Positions 7,717-15,899 of a stretch of 22,245 nt of DNA are shown here, piece by piece. Position 1 is the stretch's first letter, and each line of letters begins with the position of its first letter. The stretch covers positions 1 to 22,245 of the forward strand of contig CAAGHA010000029.1 in the NCBI GenBank assembly GCA_900769555.1. Direction: 5' to 3'. A program made the position numbers and the translations under genes. The DNA is from Bacteroidales bacterium. GTDB lineage: Bacteria; Bacteroidota; Bacteroidia; Bacteroidales; Paludibacteraceae. Below the pieces are notes generated by a model. That model worked only from the letters and a program-made list of their open reading frames with translations. It searched no databases and was not told where the DNA came from.

Positions 7717-9012
7717 ATGAATTTTGTTGAAGAATTAAAGTGGCGCGGAATGATTCAAGACATGACGCCAGGCACTGAAGAGCAATTAAAGAAAGAGATG
7801 ACTACAGCTTATCTGGGAATTGATCCTACTGCTGACTCTCTTCACATCGGACACCTTGTTGGTGTAATGATGTTGAGACATTTTCAAAGAAGTGGACATA
7901 AACCTATTGCATTGATTGGAGGTGCTACAGGTATGATTGGGGATCCATCCGGAAAATCTCAAGAGCGTGTATTGATTGACGAACCTAAACTCCGCCATAA
8001 TCAAGAATGCCTGAAAAAGCAATTGGAAAAATTCTTGGATTTTAATAGTGATGCTGAAAATGCAGCTGAATTAGTAAATAATTATGATTGGATGAAAGAT
8101 TTTTCATTCCTTGATTTTATTCGAAACGTTGGTAAGTTAATTACCGTAAACTATATGATGTCTAAAGATTCTGTAAAACGAAGAATTACTGGCGAAAATG
8201 GTGCAGACGGAATGTCTTTTACTGAATTTACGTATCAACTTCTTCAAGGATACGATTTTGTACATCTTAATAGTCATAAAAATTGCAAATTGCAATTGGG
8301 TGGAGCCGACCAATGGGGAAATATCACAACCGGAACGGAAATGATTAGAAAAGTAACCGGGAATGAGGCTTTTGCATTAACTTGTCCTTTAATCACGAAA
8401 GCAGATGGAAAGAAATTTGGTAAAACAGAATCTGGAAATGTTTGGCTAGACAAAAAATATACATCTCCTTATAAATTTTATCAATTTTGGTTGAATGTAT
8501 CGGATGACGATGCTGAAAAATATATCAAAATTTTCACTAGTTTATCAAAAGATGAAATTGATTCTTTGATTGCTGAACAAGCCGAAGCTCCTCATTTAAG
8601 ACCATTACAAAAAAGACTTGCAAAAGAGATTACAATTATGGTTCACTCTGAAGAGGATTATAATTCGGCTGTGAATGCTTCCAATATCTTGTTTGGGAAT
8701 GCAACTTCTGATGCGCTTAAAAATATTGATGAAGAAACATTTTTATCTATTTTTGAAGGTGTTCCTCAATTTGAAGTTGATAAAGCTTTATTTACCAATG
8801 GCATAAAGATTTTGGATCTAACTGTCGAAAATGCAAAGATTTTCACCTCTAAAGGAGAAGGACGAAAATTGATACAAGGGGGCGGTGTTGCAATTAATAA
8901 GGAAAAATTGAATAATCCTGAAACACTTATTGATGCTACTTATCTGCTAAAAGACAAATATCTTTTGATTCAAAAGGGCAAGAAAAACTATTTTTTGATT
9001 ATTGCAAAATAA
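7717..9012 (+). CDS. tyrS: Tyrosyl-tRNA synthetase
   Basis: Charges tRNA-Tyr with tyrosine in the cytoplasm. The 431-residue protein is a bacterial-type class I synthetase. The HIGH motif is HIGH itself (residues 43-46, in DSLHIGHLVG), the tyrosine-binding region includes the GADQWGNITTG stretch (196-206), and the KMSKS-type loop is KFGKT (233-237), the usual TyrRS variant. The C-terminal S4-like RNA-binding domain is present (about 365-425, with GGGVAINKEKL). The start ATG gives the expected N-terminus MNFVEELKWRGM. It is a single-gene unit with a -7 box at 7675-7682; no clear terminator was recognised directly downstream. Confidence 0.98.
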   Translation: MNFVEELKWRGMIQDMTPGTEEQLKKEMTTAYLGIDPTADSLHIGHLVGVMMLRHFQRSGHKPIALIGGATGMIGDPSGKSQERVLIDEPKLRHNQECLKKQLEKFLDFNSDAENAAELVNNYDWMKDFSFLDFIRNVGKLITVNYMMSKDSVKRRITGENGADGMSFTEFTYQLLQGYDFVHLNSHKNCKLQLGGADQWGNITTGTEMIRKVTGNEAFALTCPLITKADGKKFGKTESGNVWLDKKYTSPYKFYQFWLNVSDDDAEKYIKIFTSLSKDEIDSLIAEQAEAPHLRPLQKRLAKEITIMVHSEEDYNSAVNASNILFGNATSDALKNIDEETFLSIFEGVPQFEVDKALFTNGIKILDLTVENAKIFTSKGEGRKLIQGGGVAINKEKLNNPETLIDATYLLKDKYLLIQKGKKNYFLIIAK

Positions 9013-9241
9013 TCAAAAAATGTTGTTTAAATCTGATATGAGTTTGCTTGATGATATTTTAAGACGATAGTGGCCATTATCAAAAGGATAAACACACCAA
9101 GACTACGTTTTAAAATTTAGTACATTTGATTCTTAATAGTTTAAACATCTATTGATATATGTTTTATATTTGAAATATCAAAGTATTTGTGGCGTATTTT
9201 GCTTATTTTCTTATCATTTAGCAACATTTTTACATGAAAAA
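9013..9241. other. Gene-free gap downstream of tyrS
   Basis: No credible coding region here. It holds a 16-base near-palindrome GATAGTGGCCATTATC at 9066-9081, a TTGATAT/ATATCAA inverted repeat (9152-9158 and 9175-9181), and a 10-codon open frame (9039-9071) with nothing to support it. A canonical terminator for tyrS was not found. Confidence 0.5.
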
Positions 9242-9272
9242 TTTGTTAGATAGAAAATAATTAATAAATTTG
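9242..9272 (+). promoter_or_regulatory. Bacteroidetes-type promoter in the tyrS/antiporter gap
   Basis: TTTG (9242-9245), a 19-base spacer and TAAATTTG (9265-9272) match the -33/-7 consensus closely. No gene begins immediately downstream; instead a strong terminator follows within about 85 bases, which points to a short transcript starting near 9278. Confidence 0.7.
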
Positions 9273-9277
9273 TATCG

Positions 9278-9357
9278 CAAACAAAACAGGTAGATTTTTT
9301 CATAGTTAAGGTTTAGATGAATTAAGGGACGTTGTGAAACGTTCCTTAATTTTTTTT
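9278..9357 (+). ncRNA. Candidate small RNA or terminated leader (about 80 nt)
   Basis: Bounded by a near-perfect promoter upstream and a strong intrinsic terminator at its 3' end, with no reading frame of note inside (the only ATG, at 9317, is followed two codons later by a stop). The first 40 bases are largely unstructured and A/U-rich, and the 3' half is the 13-bp terminator stem. I do not recognise an RNA family. The alternative is an attenuated leader of the antiporter gene 140 bases downstream; TTAAGG occurs at 9306-9311 and again in the terminator 5' arm, so a competing pairing is conceivable but not shown. Confidence 0.5.
9320..9357 (+). terminator. Strong rho-independent terminator
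   Basis: ATTAAGGGACGTT (9321-9333) pairs with AACGTTCCTTAAT (9338-9350), 13 bp with one G-U pair, around a GTGA tetraloop, followed by seven T. The stem can extend by one A-T pair. It ends either the candidate small RNA or transcripts coming from tyrS. Confidence 0.9.
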
Positions 9358-9498
9358 GTATTCCCAACTTTTTTCTACAAGGATTTGGAGTAATATAATT
9401 GAAAAACAATTCAATGCTCATCCTCTTTTTCGAAAAAAAATTACTTTAAGAAAATTTTTTTTCTTTATTTTGCATAACAAGGAAATAATGATAAACTT

Positions 9499-11640
9499 AT
9501 GTTAGAAATATTTGAAAAATTTGCTATTGAATTACCCGTAACAAACCCAGTGTTGATATTTTCATTGGTGCTATTTGTAATTTTGTTTGCCCCTCTAATA
9601 TTAAATAGATTTAAAATTCCTCATATCATCGGATTAATTTTAGCCGGAGTAGCGTTAGGCGAAAAAGGATTTGGAATATTATCTAGAGATGAAAGTTTTG
9701 AGCTTTTTGGTTCTGTAGGACTCCTATACATAATGTTCTTGGCCGGGTTACAAATGGATCTCTCTGATTTCAAAAAAAATGTTTCAAAAAGTATTTTTTT
9801 TGGATTTGTAACCTTTATCATTCCAATAACTTTAGGAGTTGTTTCCAGTTATTTCATGTTACAATATAACTTTGAACAAATTCTTAATTTAGAATATGTC
9901 ACATACAACGGCAATCTAAATCTGAATCAATATATCATATTAGCATCCATTTTAATTGCCAGCATGTATTCCTCCCATACATTAATTGCTTATCCCATAG
10001 TTGGTCGCTATGGTGTCACCAAAAATTCTTCTGTTAGCATAACCATAGGAGGAACCATGATTGCGACAACGCTTTCTCTGGTAATTTTAGCTATCATCGT
10101 CATGATATGCAAAGGAGAAAATTCTGTCTCTTTTTGGATTGAATTTATTATTTCAATTACTCTATTTGCAATCGTAATCGGGGTGGTCTTCCCTTGGATT
10201 GCAGAACATTTTCTAAAAAAATACGATGATAGCATTCTTCAATACATCTTTGTGCTTGCTCTTACTTTCTTAGGAGGATTCCTTTCTGAATTAGCCGGAT
10301 TAGAATCCATTATCGGAGCATTTATGGTTGGACTTTCTCTCAATAGATATATTCCCAAAATATCTCCTCTCATGAACCGTTTGGATTTTGTTGGGAATGC
10401 CTTGTTTATTCCATTCTTTCTAATCGGGGTAGGAATGTTAATTGATGTACGTGCCATTTTCTCCGGAATAGACACTCTCGTCGTTGCATTGATTATGTGT
10501 TTAACTGCAACACTTACTAAATATATTGCGGCTGTCTTTACTAGAAAAACTTTTAAAATGAGTAAAGAAGAGGGGTTGATGATATTCGGACTAAGTAATG
10601 CCCATGCTGCTGCTTGTTTAGCTGCAGTAATGATTGGATACAATCTGCCTATTGGAACAATGCAAGATGGAACTACATTGTATTTGCTGGGAGATGAAAT
10701 CTTAAATGCAACCATCGTTATGGTATTGGTATCTTGTACAATATCCTCCTTAGCAACAGAAAAAGCTGCAAGAAAAATTGTAATCAAGCAAGATCAATTA
10801 GATGAAAAACTAACTGAAGAGAAACTTGCCGATCGAATTTTAATTCCAATCTACAATCCCGACACATTGAATAGTTTAATGGAATTGGCTGTACTTCTAA
10901 AGGTTGATAAAAGTAAAGAACCTCTCTATGCTTTAAATGTCGCAAATGACATCAATGGGAACACATTGGATAAAGGTAAAAAGTTGTTAGAGAAAGCCGC
11001 TAAAATTGCATCGGCAACAGACAACAATTTGAGAATGATAACCCGTTATGATGTCAATGTTACGAGCGGAATACTTCATACAATGAAGGAAAATTATATT
11101 ACAGAAGTGGTAATGGGGCTTCATCAAAAATCTCATTTTTCAGATTCATTTTTTGGTGACAAGGCTGATAATTTGCTAAAATCAACCAATCAAATGATTT
11201 TAATCTCTCGCTCGGTTCAACCAATAAACACTATAAAACGGGTCGTAATTTCGGTCCCTCCTAGAGCTGAATTTGAGGTCGGTTTTGTAAAGTGGTATGA
11301 TCGTATAAAAAACATCTGTAAACAAATTGGTGCTAAAGCAGTCTTTTATGCTCATAAAGAGACTTTAGAACAAATAAAAGTTTTAGCAAAAAGAAACAAG
11401 TTTGGAGTTGAAACAGAATTTAAAGAATTAGATAATTGGGAAGACTTTTTAATCTTAACAGGAGAAGTAAAGGAAAATGATCTTTTTGTGGTTGTAACTT
11501 CAAGAAAGACTGCAATGTCGTACGACCCGTTATTTGAAAAATTGCCGACTCACCTATCTAAATATTTTGCAAAAAATAGTTATATAGTTCTTTATCCTGA
11601 TCAGTTTGATGAAAATACAACCGATAGTTTTATAGTTTAG
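9499..11640 (+). CDS. CPA2-type cation:proton antiporter with C-terminal USP-like region
   Basis: Inner-membrane monovalent cation/proton antiporter of the KefB/CPA2 group; the ion is not predictable. Residues about 15-420 hold roughly a dozen hydrophobic helices, with family patterns KIPHIIGLILAGVALG (39-54), LYIMFLAGLQMDL (76-88), ELAGLESIIGAFMVGLSLNR (264-283) and GVGMLIDVR (311-319). Residues about 440-713 are soluble and look like two universal-stress-protein-like units, the first starting DRILIPIYN; no TrkA/RCK domain is seen. In the stretch GGTMIATTLSLVILA (184-198) I would expect an Asp (usually TDT) from related proteins, and it is absent here. First gene of a five-gene operon, with the acyltransferase ATG only 2 bases after its stop. 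A -7-like box (TTATTTTG, 9465-9472) precedes it but is not convincing. Confidence 0.85.
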   Translation: MLEIFEKFAIELPVTNPVLIFSLVLFVILFAPLILNRFKIPHIIGLILAGVALGEKGFGILSRDESFELFGSVGLLYIMFLAGLQMDLSDFKKNVSKSIFFGFVTFIIPITLGVVSSYFMLQYNFEQILNLEYVTYNGNLNLNQYIILASILIASMYSSHTLIAYPIVGRYGVTKNSSVSITIGGTMIATTLSLVILAIIVMICKGENSVSFWIEFIISITLFAIVIGVVFPWIAEHFLKKYDDSILQYIFVLALTFLGGFLSELAGLESIIGAFMVGLSLNRYIPKISPLMNRLDFVGNALFIPFFLIGVGMLIDVRAIFSGIDTLVVALIMCLTATLTKYIAAVFTRKTFKMSKEEGLMIFGLSNAHAAACLAAVMIGYNLPIGTMQDGTTLYLLGDEILNATIVMVLVSCTISSLATEKAARKIVIKQDQLDEKLTEEKLADRILIPIYNPDTLNSLMELAVLLKVDKSKEPLYALNVANDINGNTLDKGKKLLEKAAKIASATDNNLRMITRYDVNVTSGILHTMKENYITEVVMGLHQKSHFSDSFFGDKADNLLKSTNQMILISRSVQPINTIKRVVISVPPRAEFEVGFVKWYDRIKNICKQIGAKAVFYAHKETLEQIKVLAKRNKFGVETEFKELDNWEDFLILTGEVKENDLFVVVTSRKTAMSYDPLFEKLPTHLSKYFAKNSYIVLYPDQFDENTTDSFIV

Positions 11641-11642
11641 TT

Positions 11643-12965
11643 ATGAATAATATTACAAAGACAACACTTTTCTATTCATTTGTTAGATTTTACTTTAGTT
11701 TCATTTTTAGAAGATGGTTCTCTAAAATTGAGGTTAATGGTGATGTTAGAATACCAGAAGATGAGCCTGTAATCTTCGCACCCAACCACCAAAATGCTCT
11801 CTTTGATGCATTGGCATTATTATCTACAACTCCGGCTCCAGTTGCATATTGGGTCAGAGGCGACTTGTTTAAAAATAAATGGGTGGCAAAACTATTTTAT
11901 GCTCTTAAATTGATGCCGGCCTATAGAAAGAGAAATGGGTTAAGTAATTTAAAAAAGAATGATGAATCATTCGCAAATTCTTTAAAGATTTTAACGAATA
12001 AGCAGTACCTCTGTTTAATGCCGGAGGGTGGTCAAATTGAAGAGAGAAAATTACATCCTCTCGTCAAAGGAATATTTAGAAATGCTTTTTCGGCTCAAGA
12101 CCTCTTAGGAGAAAATGATTGGGTTAAAATCATTCCTGTCGGAATAGATTATGGAGACTACGATAAAAGTGGAAGACACCTTATTGTAAATTATGGGAAA
12201 CCTATAAGTATTAAGGATTACTATGATGAATATAAGGATAATCCAAGTGTCACTATAAACCAAATAAGAACTGATTTAACAAATCGAATAAAATCTCTTA
12301 TGCTGGATATTCAATCGGAAAAATATTACTCTACTATATACACTGCTTCATATGTGTACAATTATCCAATGTTAGATATACTACGATTATCTGACAATGC
12401 AACAAATCGATTGATTGCCAGAAAAAAAATTGTAGAAATTTTAGAATTGGCAGAAATTGAAAATGATCCTCTTCTCGAAAAACTGACAAATGAATGCAAG
12501 TTGTGGAATAAACGTTATAAAAGAACAGATCTTTGCGCTCAAACTCAAGAGTGGGATTCTTGGGATTTGAATTTGATAATTCAAATTTTATACCTAATAA
12601 TTACAATCCCTCTTTTCTTATATTCTGTAATATTTAATTTAATTCCGTATATCCTTTGCAAATTAATAGGAAAAAAGGTGCGAGGAACTGGGTTTGAAGC
12701 AACTATTAAATTGGGCATTGCTGGATTATTGTTTCCCATTGTGTACTTAATTACATCAATCGTCTTTGCTTTCAATTATTCTCCTGACACAATGACTAGT
12801 TTCGTCTTTACTCTTTCTCTTCCAATATCATTCCTATTTTTCATCCGTTATACATGGAAATTTACAGAAGTTAAAGAACGATTGAGAAATATTTTCAGAA
12901 AGCCTACCGAGGGAAATAGAATTATTTCTATTATGCAACAAATTGTTTCCAAATACAAGAAATAA
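11643..12965 (+). CDS. PlsC-type membrane acyltransferase
   Basis: Lysophospholipid or glycerol-phosphate acyltransferase of the PlsC superfamily, acting at the inner membrane in phospholipid synthesis; exact acceptor unknown. The catalytic block is PNHQNALFD with His49 and Asp55, five residues apart where the textbook motif has four (H-x4-D). The second block is LMPEGGQ (Glu128), the counterpart of the EGTR/EGG motif. After the about 220-residue acyltransferase domain comes a helical segment and then three or four hydrophobic helices (about residues 310-405), so the C-terminus is membrane-embedded, and the 440-residue protein is longer than simple PlsC. It is tightly packed between the antiporter (2 bases) and the DNA repair gene (3 bases). 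Confidence 0.82.
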   Translation: MNNITKTTLFYSFVRFYFSFIFRRWFSKIEVNGDVRIPEDEPVIFAPNHQNALFDALALLSTTPAPVAYWVRGDLFKNKWVAKLFYALKLMPAYRKRNGLSNLKKNDESFANSLKILTNKQYLCLMPEGGQIEERKLHPLVKGIFRNAFSAQDLLGENDWVKIIPVGIDYGDYDKSGRHLIVNYGKPISIKDYYDEYKDNPSVTINQIRTDLTNRIKSLMLDIQSEKYYSTIYTASYVYNYPMLDILRLSDNATNRLIARKKIVEILELAEIENDPLLEKLTNECKLWNKRYKRTDLCAQTQEWDSWDLNLIIQILYLIITIPLFLYSVIFNLIPYILCKLIGKKVRGTGFEATIKLGIAGLLFPIVYLITSIVFAFNYSPDTMTSFVFTLSLPISFLFFIRYTWKFTEVKERLRNIFRKPTEGNRIISIMQQIVSKYKK

Positions 12966-12968
12966 AAG

Positions 12969-13676
12969 ATGAAGGCAATTGAAATAAAAACAGAATTATT
13001 TTCAATGGGATCTGCAGAAAAACGAACTATTTTGGAACGTTTTTTTAAAACCGGTAAAGGTGAATATGGTGAGGGTGATATATTTATAGGTGTTACAGTC
13101 CCTCAACAGAGAGATATAGTAAAACGATACCATTTTTTGGATTTTCCCGAAATAATAGAATTATTGAAGGAACCCTATCATGAATGCCGACTAACTGCTC
13201 TCCTGTTTTTAGTGAATGAATACGAAAAATGTAAAAATCAAACACGTAGAGACGAAATTTTTACATTATACCTACAGCATACAGATCGAATTAATAACTG
13301 GGACTTGGTAGATTTAAGTGCTCCAAAAATTATTGGCACTCACCTACTATCAAAAGATGCTGAAATATTAATTGATTTGGCCCATAGTGATAATTTATGG
13401 AAAAAACGCATTGCAATCGTTTCGACTTTAAGATTCATAAAGAATAATCGGTTTGAAGATACGTTTATGATTTCCAAAATACTACTTAATGCAAAAGAAG
13501 ATTTACTTCATAAGGCTGTCGGATGGATGTTACGTGAAATTGGGAAAAAAGATTACATTGCGGAATATTCATACCTAAAAGAGAATTACAAAAATATGCC
13601 TCGTACAACATTGCGTTATGCTATTGAACGTTTTGAGGAAAATGTTCGCAAACAATTTTTATTGGGTGAAATTTGA
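12969..13676 (+). CDS. AlkD-like DNA alkylation repair protein (HEAT-like repeats)
   Basis: DNA glycosylase-type protein of the AlkC/AlkD family, made of HEAT-like helical repeats, that removes alkylated purines. The 235-residue length is typical. The family signature INNWDLVDLSAPKIIG (residues 108-123) gives Trp111 and Asp115; Arg147 in LWKKRIAI and Trp186 in AVGWMLRE complete the set corresponding to Trp109, Asp113, Arg148 and Trp187 of Bacillus AlkD as I remember them, so catalysis should be intact. There is no signal or membrane segment. It begins 3 bases after the acyltransferase stop and precedes ruvB by 45 bases, a pairing of two DNA maintenance genes. Confidence 0.9.
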   Translation: MKAIEIKTELFSMGSAEKRTILERFFKTGKGEYGEGDIFIGVTVPQQRDIVKRYHFLDFPEIIELLKEPYHECRLTALLFLVNEYEKCKNQTRRDEIFTLYLQHTDRINNWDLVDLSAPKIIGTHLLSKDAEILIDLAHSDNLWKKRIAIVSTLRFIKNNRFEDTFMISKILLNAKEDLLHKAVGWMLREIGKKDYIAEYSYLKENYKNMPRTTLRYAIERFEENVRKQFLLGEI

Positions 13677-13721
13677 AAAGCCCTAAGCAATATTCAATAA
13701 TTATACTTATAAGTTTTTAGC

Positions 13722-14741
13722 ATGGAAGATTTTGATATTCGAGAGTCTGTAAATACAAAAGAAAAAGAATTTGAAAATGCTCTTAGACCACTCTCTTTTG
13801 ATGACTTTTCGGGACAAAATAAAATAATTGAAAACCTGCGCATATTTGTTCAAGCTGCAAAAATGCGAGGCGAACCATTGGATCACATTTTATTTCATGG
13901 CCCGCCCGGATTAGGAAAAACGACGCTTTCTAATATTATAGCAAATGAGTTAGGCGTAGGATTTAAAATTACCTCCGGACCTGTTTTAGATAAACCAGGT
14001 GATCTTGCAGGACTATTAACGAATTTGGACTCTCACGATGTGCTTTTTATTGACGAAATTCATCGCTTATCTTCTGTCGTTGAAGAATATTTGTATTCTG
14101 CCATGGAAGATTTTCGTATTGATATTATGATTGATAAAGGTCCTAATGCTCGTTCTATACAAATCGATTTAAACCCTTTTACTTTGGTTGGCGCAACAAC
14201 TCGTAGTGGCTTATTAACAAGTCCTTTAAGAGCTCGTTTTGGAATTAATTGTCATTTGGAGTACTATGATATTGATGTACTAAAAAAGATTATACTTAGA
14301 TCTTCTTATCTCCTTAATACCCCTTGTAAAGAGGATGCGGCACTAGAAATTTCTCGTCGAAGTAGAGGTACTCCTCGAATTGCCAATGCTCTTCTTCGTC
14401 GTGTTAGAGACTTTGCTCAAGTGAAGGGCAATGGAATAATTGATGTAGAAATTGCACAATACGCATTAGAAGCTCTCAATATCGACAAGTACGGATTAGA
14501 TGAAATAGACAATAAATTATTAAATTTAATGATTGAAAAATTCAATGGCGGACCTGTTGGTTTATCCACTATCGCAACAGCACTTGGAGAAGATGCTGGA
14601 ACGATTGAAGAAGTTTACGAACCCTACTTAATCAAGGAAGGTTTTATAAAAAGAACTCCTAGAGGAAGAGAGGTTACTGATTTAGCATACAAACATTTAG
14701 GTAAAAACATTTTCGGCAAACAAGGCTCATTATTTGAATAA
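13722..14741 (+). CDS. ruvB: Holliday junction branch-migration ATPase RuvB
   Basis: AAA+ motor that, with RuvA, drives branch migration of Holliday junctions in recombinational repair. The 339 residues are the family's usual length. Walker A is GPPGLGKT (60-67), Walker B is FIDEIHRL with Asp111 and Glu112, followed by the RuvB signature VGATTRSGLLTSPLRARFGI (split here as sensor GATTRSG and arginine-bearing PLRARFG). The C-terminal winged-helix domain includes FNGGPVGLSTIATALGED and KRTPRGREVT. The ATG at 13722 gives a normal N-terminus. ruvA and ruvC are not in the window. The next gene starts 4 bases after the stop. Confidence 0.98.
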   Translation: MEDFDIRESVNTKEKEFENALRPLSFDDFSGQNKIIENLRIFVQAAKMRGEPLDHILFHGPPGLGKTTLSNIIANELGVGFKITSGPVLDKPGDLAGLLTNLDSHDVLFIDEIHRLSSVVEEYLYSAMEDFRIDIMIDKGPNARSIQIDLNPFTLVGATTRSGLLTSPLRARFGINCHLEYYDIDVLKKIILRSSYLLNTPCKEDAALEISRRSRGTPRIANALLRRVRDFAQVKGNGIIDVEIAQYALEALNIDKYGLDEIDNKLLNLMIEKFNGGPVGLSTIATALGEDAGTIEEVYEPYLIKEGFIKRTPRGREVTDLAYKHLGKNIFGKQGSLFE

Positions 14742-14745
14742 TCTC

Positions 14746-15699
14746 ATGAAAAGAATTTTAGTAACATACCGACTCCTACCTGAGGCTTTTGTCTCTTATC
14801 TCAATAAATACGAATTGATATTCCCAAAAGAAGGTAGTTTTTCTCATAAAGAAATTATTCAAATAATCCCTGATTGTGATGCACTTTTATCTATGTTTAA
14901 TTTCCCAATTACAAAGGAGATAATTGACTATAGTAAAAACTTGAAAATAATTTCCAACTATGGTGTAGGATTCAATAACATTGATTTAATTGCTGCTAAA
15001 GAGAGAAACATTGTTGTTACAAACACTCCGGATCCTGTAATTGAACCTACGGCAGAATTGGCATTCGCTTTAATGTCTGATTTATCAAGAAATATATCGG
15101 TTTGTAACAAAAAATTAAAATCCAATGAGAATATCAAATGGGGCGTTTTAGAAAACTTAGGAGTTGGATTATGGGGGAAAACACTCGGCATTATTGGGTT
15201 AGGACGCATCGGTAAAGCTGTTGCAAAAAGAGCTTTGGTTGCAGGTATGAAAATTGTATATCACAATCGTCATAGAATATCAGAAGAAGAAGAACGGATG
15301 TATAATGCAACTTATCTTTCTAAAGAAGAATTGTTACAAAACGCAGACTACGTAACCATTCATACTCCTTTAAATGAAAATTCTTTTCATTTGATCGATG
15401 AAAGAGCTTTGAGTATAATGAAAAAAGGAAGTTTCTTAATCAATACTGCTCGCGGTGCTGTTGTTGATGAAAAAGCTCTCCTGCGATATTTAGAGTGCGA
15501 ACACATAGGTGGTGCGGCTCTGGATGTTTATGAAAATGAACCAAACATTACAAAGGGATTACTCCTACTTGATAATGTAGTTTTAGTTCCTCATATCGGG
15601 ACGGCAACTATCTTCGCAAGAAACGAAATGAGTTTATATGCTATGGAAAACATCGATAGGTTCTTTTCCAACAAGGAGGTGTTAAGCCGAGTTATATAA
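14746..15699 (+). CDS. D-2-hydroxyacid dehydrogenase (NAD-dependent)
   Basis: NAD(P)-dependent oxidoreductase of the D-isomer 2-hydroxyacid dehydrogenase family, interconverting a 2-oxoacid and a D-2-hydroxyacid; closest in look to glyoxylate/hydroxypyruvate-type reductases, but the substrate cannot be read from sequence. With the ATG at 14746 it has 317 residues. The nucleotide-binding motif is GLGRIG (151-156) in LGIIGLGRIGKAVA. The catalytic trio is Arg236 (NTARGAVVDE), Glu265 (DVYENEP) and His283 (VPHIGTAT). A TTG at 14734 would extend the frame by four residues and overlap ruvB; the ATG, 4 bases after the ruvB stop and matching the usual MKRILVT start, is preferred. Last gene of the operon. 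Confidence 0.92.
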   Translation: MKRILVTYRLLPEAFVSYLNKYELIFPKEGSFSHKEIIQIIPDCDALLSMFNFPITKEIIDYSKNLKIISNYGVGFNNIDLIAAKERNIVVTNTPDPVIEPTAELAFALMSDLSRNISVCNKKLKSNENIKWGVLENLGVGLWGKTLGIIGLGRIGKAVAKRALVAGMKIVYHNRHRISEEEERMYNATYLSKEELLQNADYVTIHTPLNENSFHLIDERALSIMKKGSFLINTARGAVVDEKALLRYLECEHIGGAALDVYENEPNITKGLLLLDNVVLVPHIGTATIFARNEMSLYAMENIDRFFSNKEVLSRVI

Positions 15700-15760
15700 A
15701 TGGTTTGTCGTTTAAGATTTATTTAACACTTTGATTGAAGAATTAAAATACGATAAAATC

Positions 15761-15874
15761 TTAAGGTAATTTCTATAAATTAGGATTCCTTTTTTTCATT
15801 TGTAATATATCTATTTCGAATGTTTTTAAATGCCTTTAAAATCATCTTGACCGAATTTATAGGACTTACCTTAA
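15761..15874. repeat. 114-bp inverted-repeat element between convergent genes
   Basis: The ends 15761-15784 and 15851-15874 are inverted repeats of 24 bp with three mismatches, each holding TTAAGGTAA followed by the TCTATAAATT core shared with the other repeats in this half of the window. The element fills most of the 200-bp gap between the dehydrogenase and the minus-strand kinase gene. A separate 9-bp inverted repeat (TTAAGATTT 15712-15720, AAATCTTAA 15756-15764) overlaps its left end. It may be a miniature mobile element; a role in termination of the two facing genes is possible. Confidence 0.6.
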
Positions 15875-15899
15875 TTATTCTTGCTATGCAAGGATGTAG

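Noticed and set aside
9039..9071. 10-codon frame beginning MSLLDDILRR
   Set aside because: Too short, no promoter or conserved context; kept only as part of the gap description.
10239..10787. 182-codon minus-strand frame inside the antiporter gene
   Set aside because: Antisense to conserved membrane helices of the antiporter; long only because membrane-protein codons leave few stops on the other strand.
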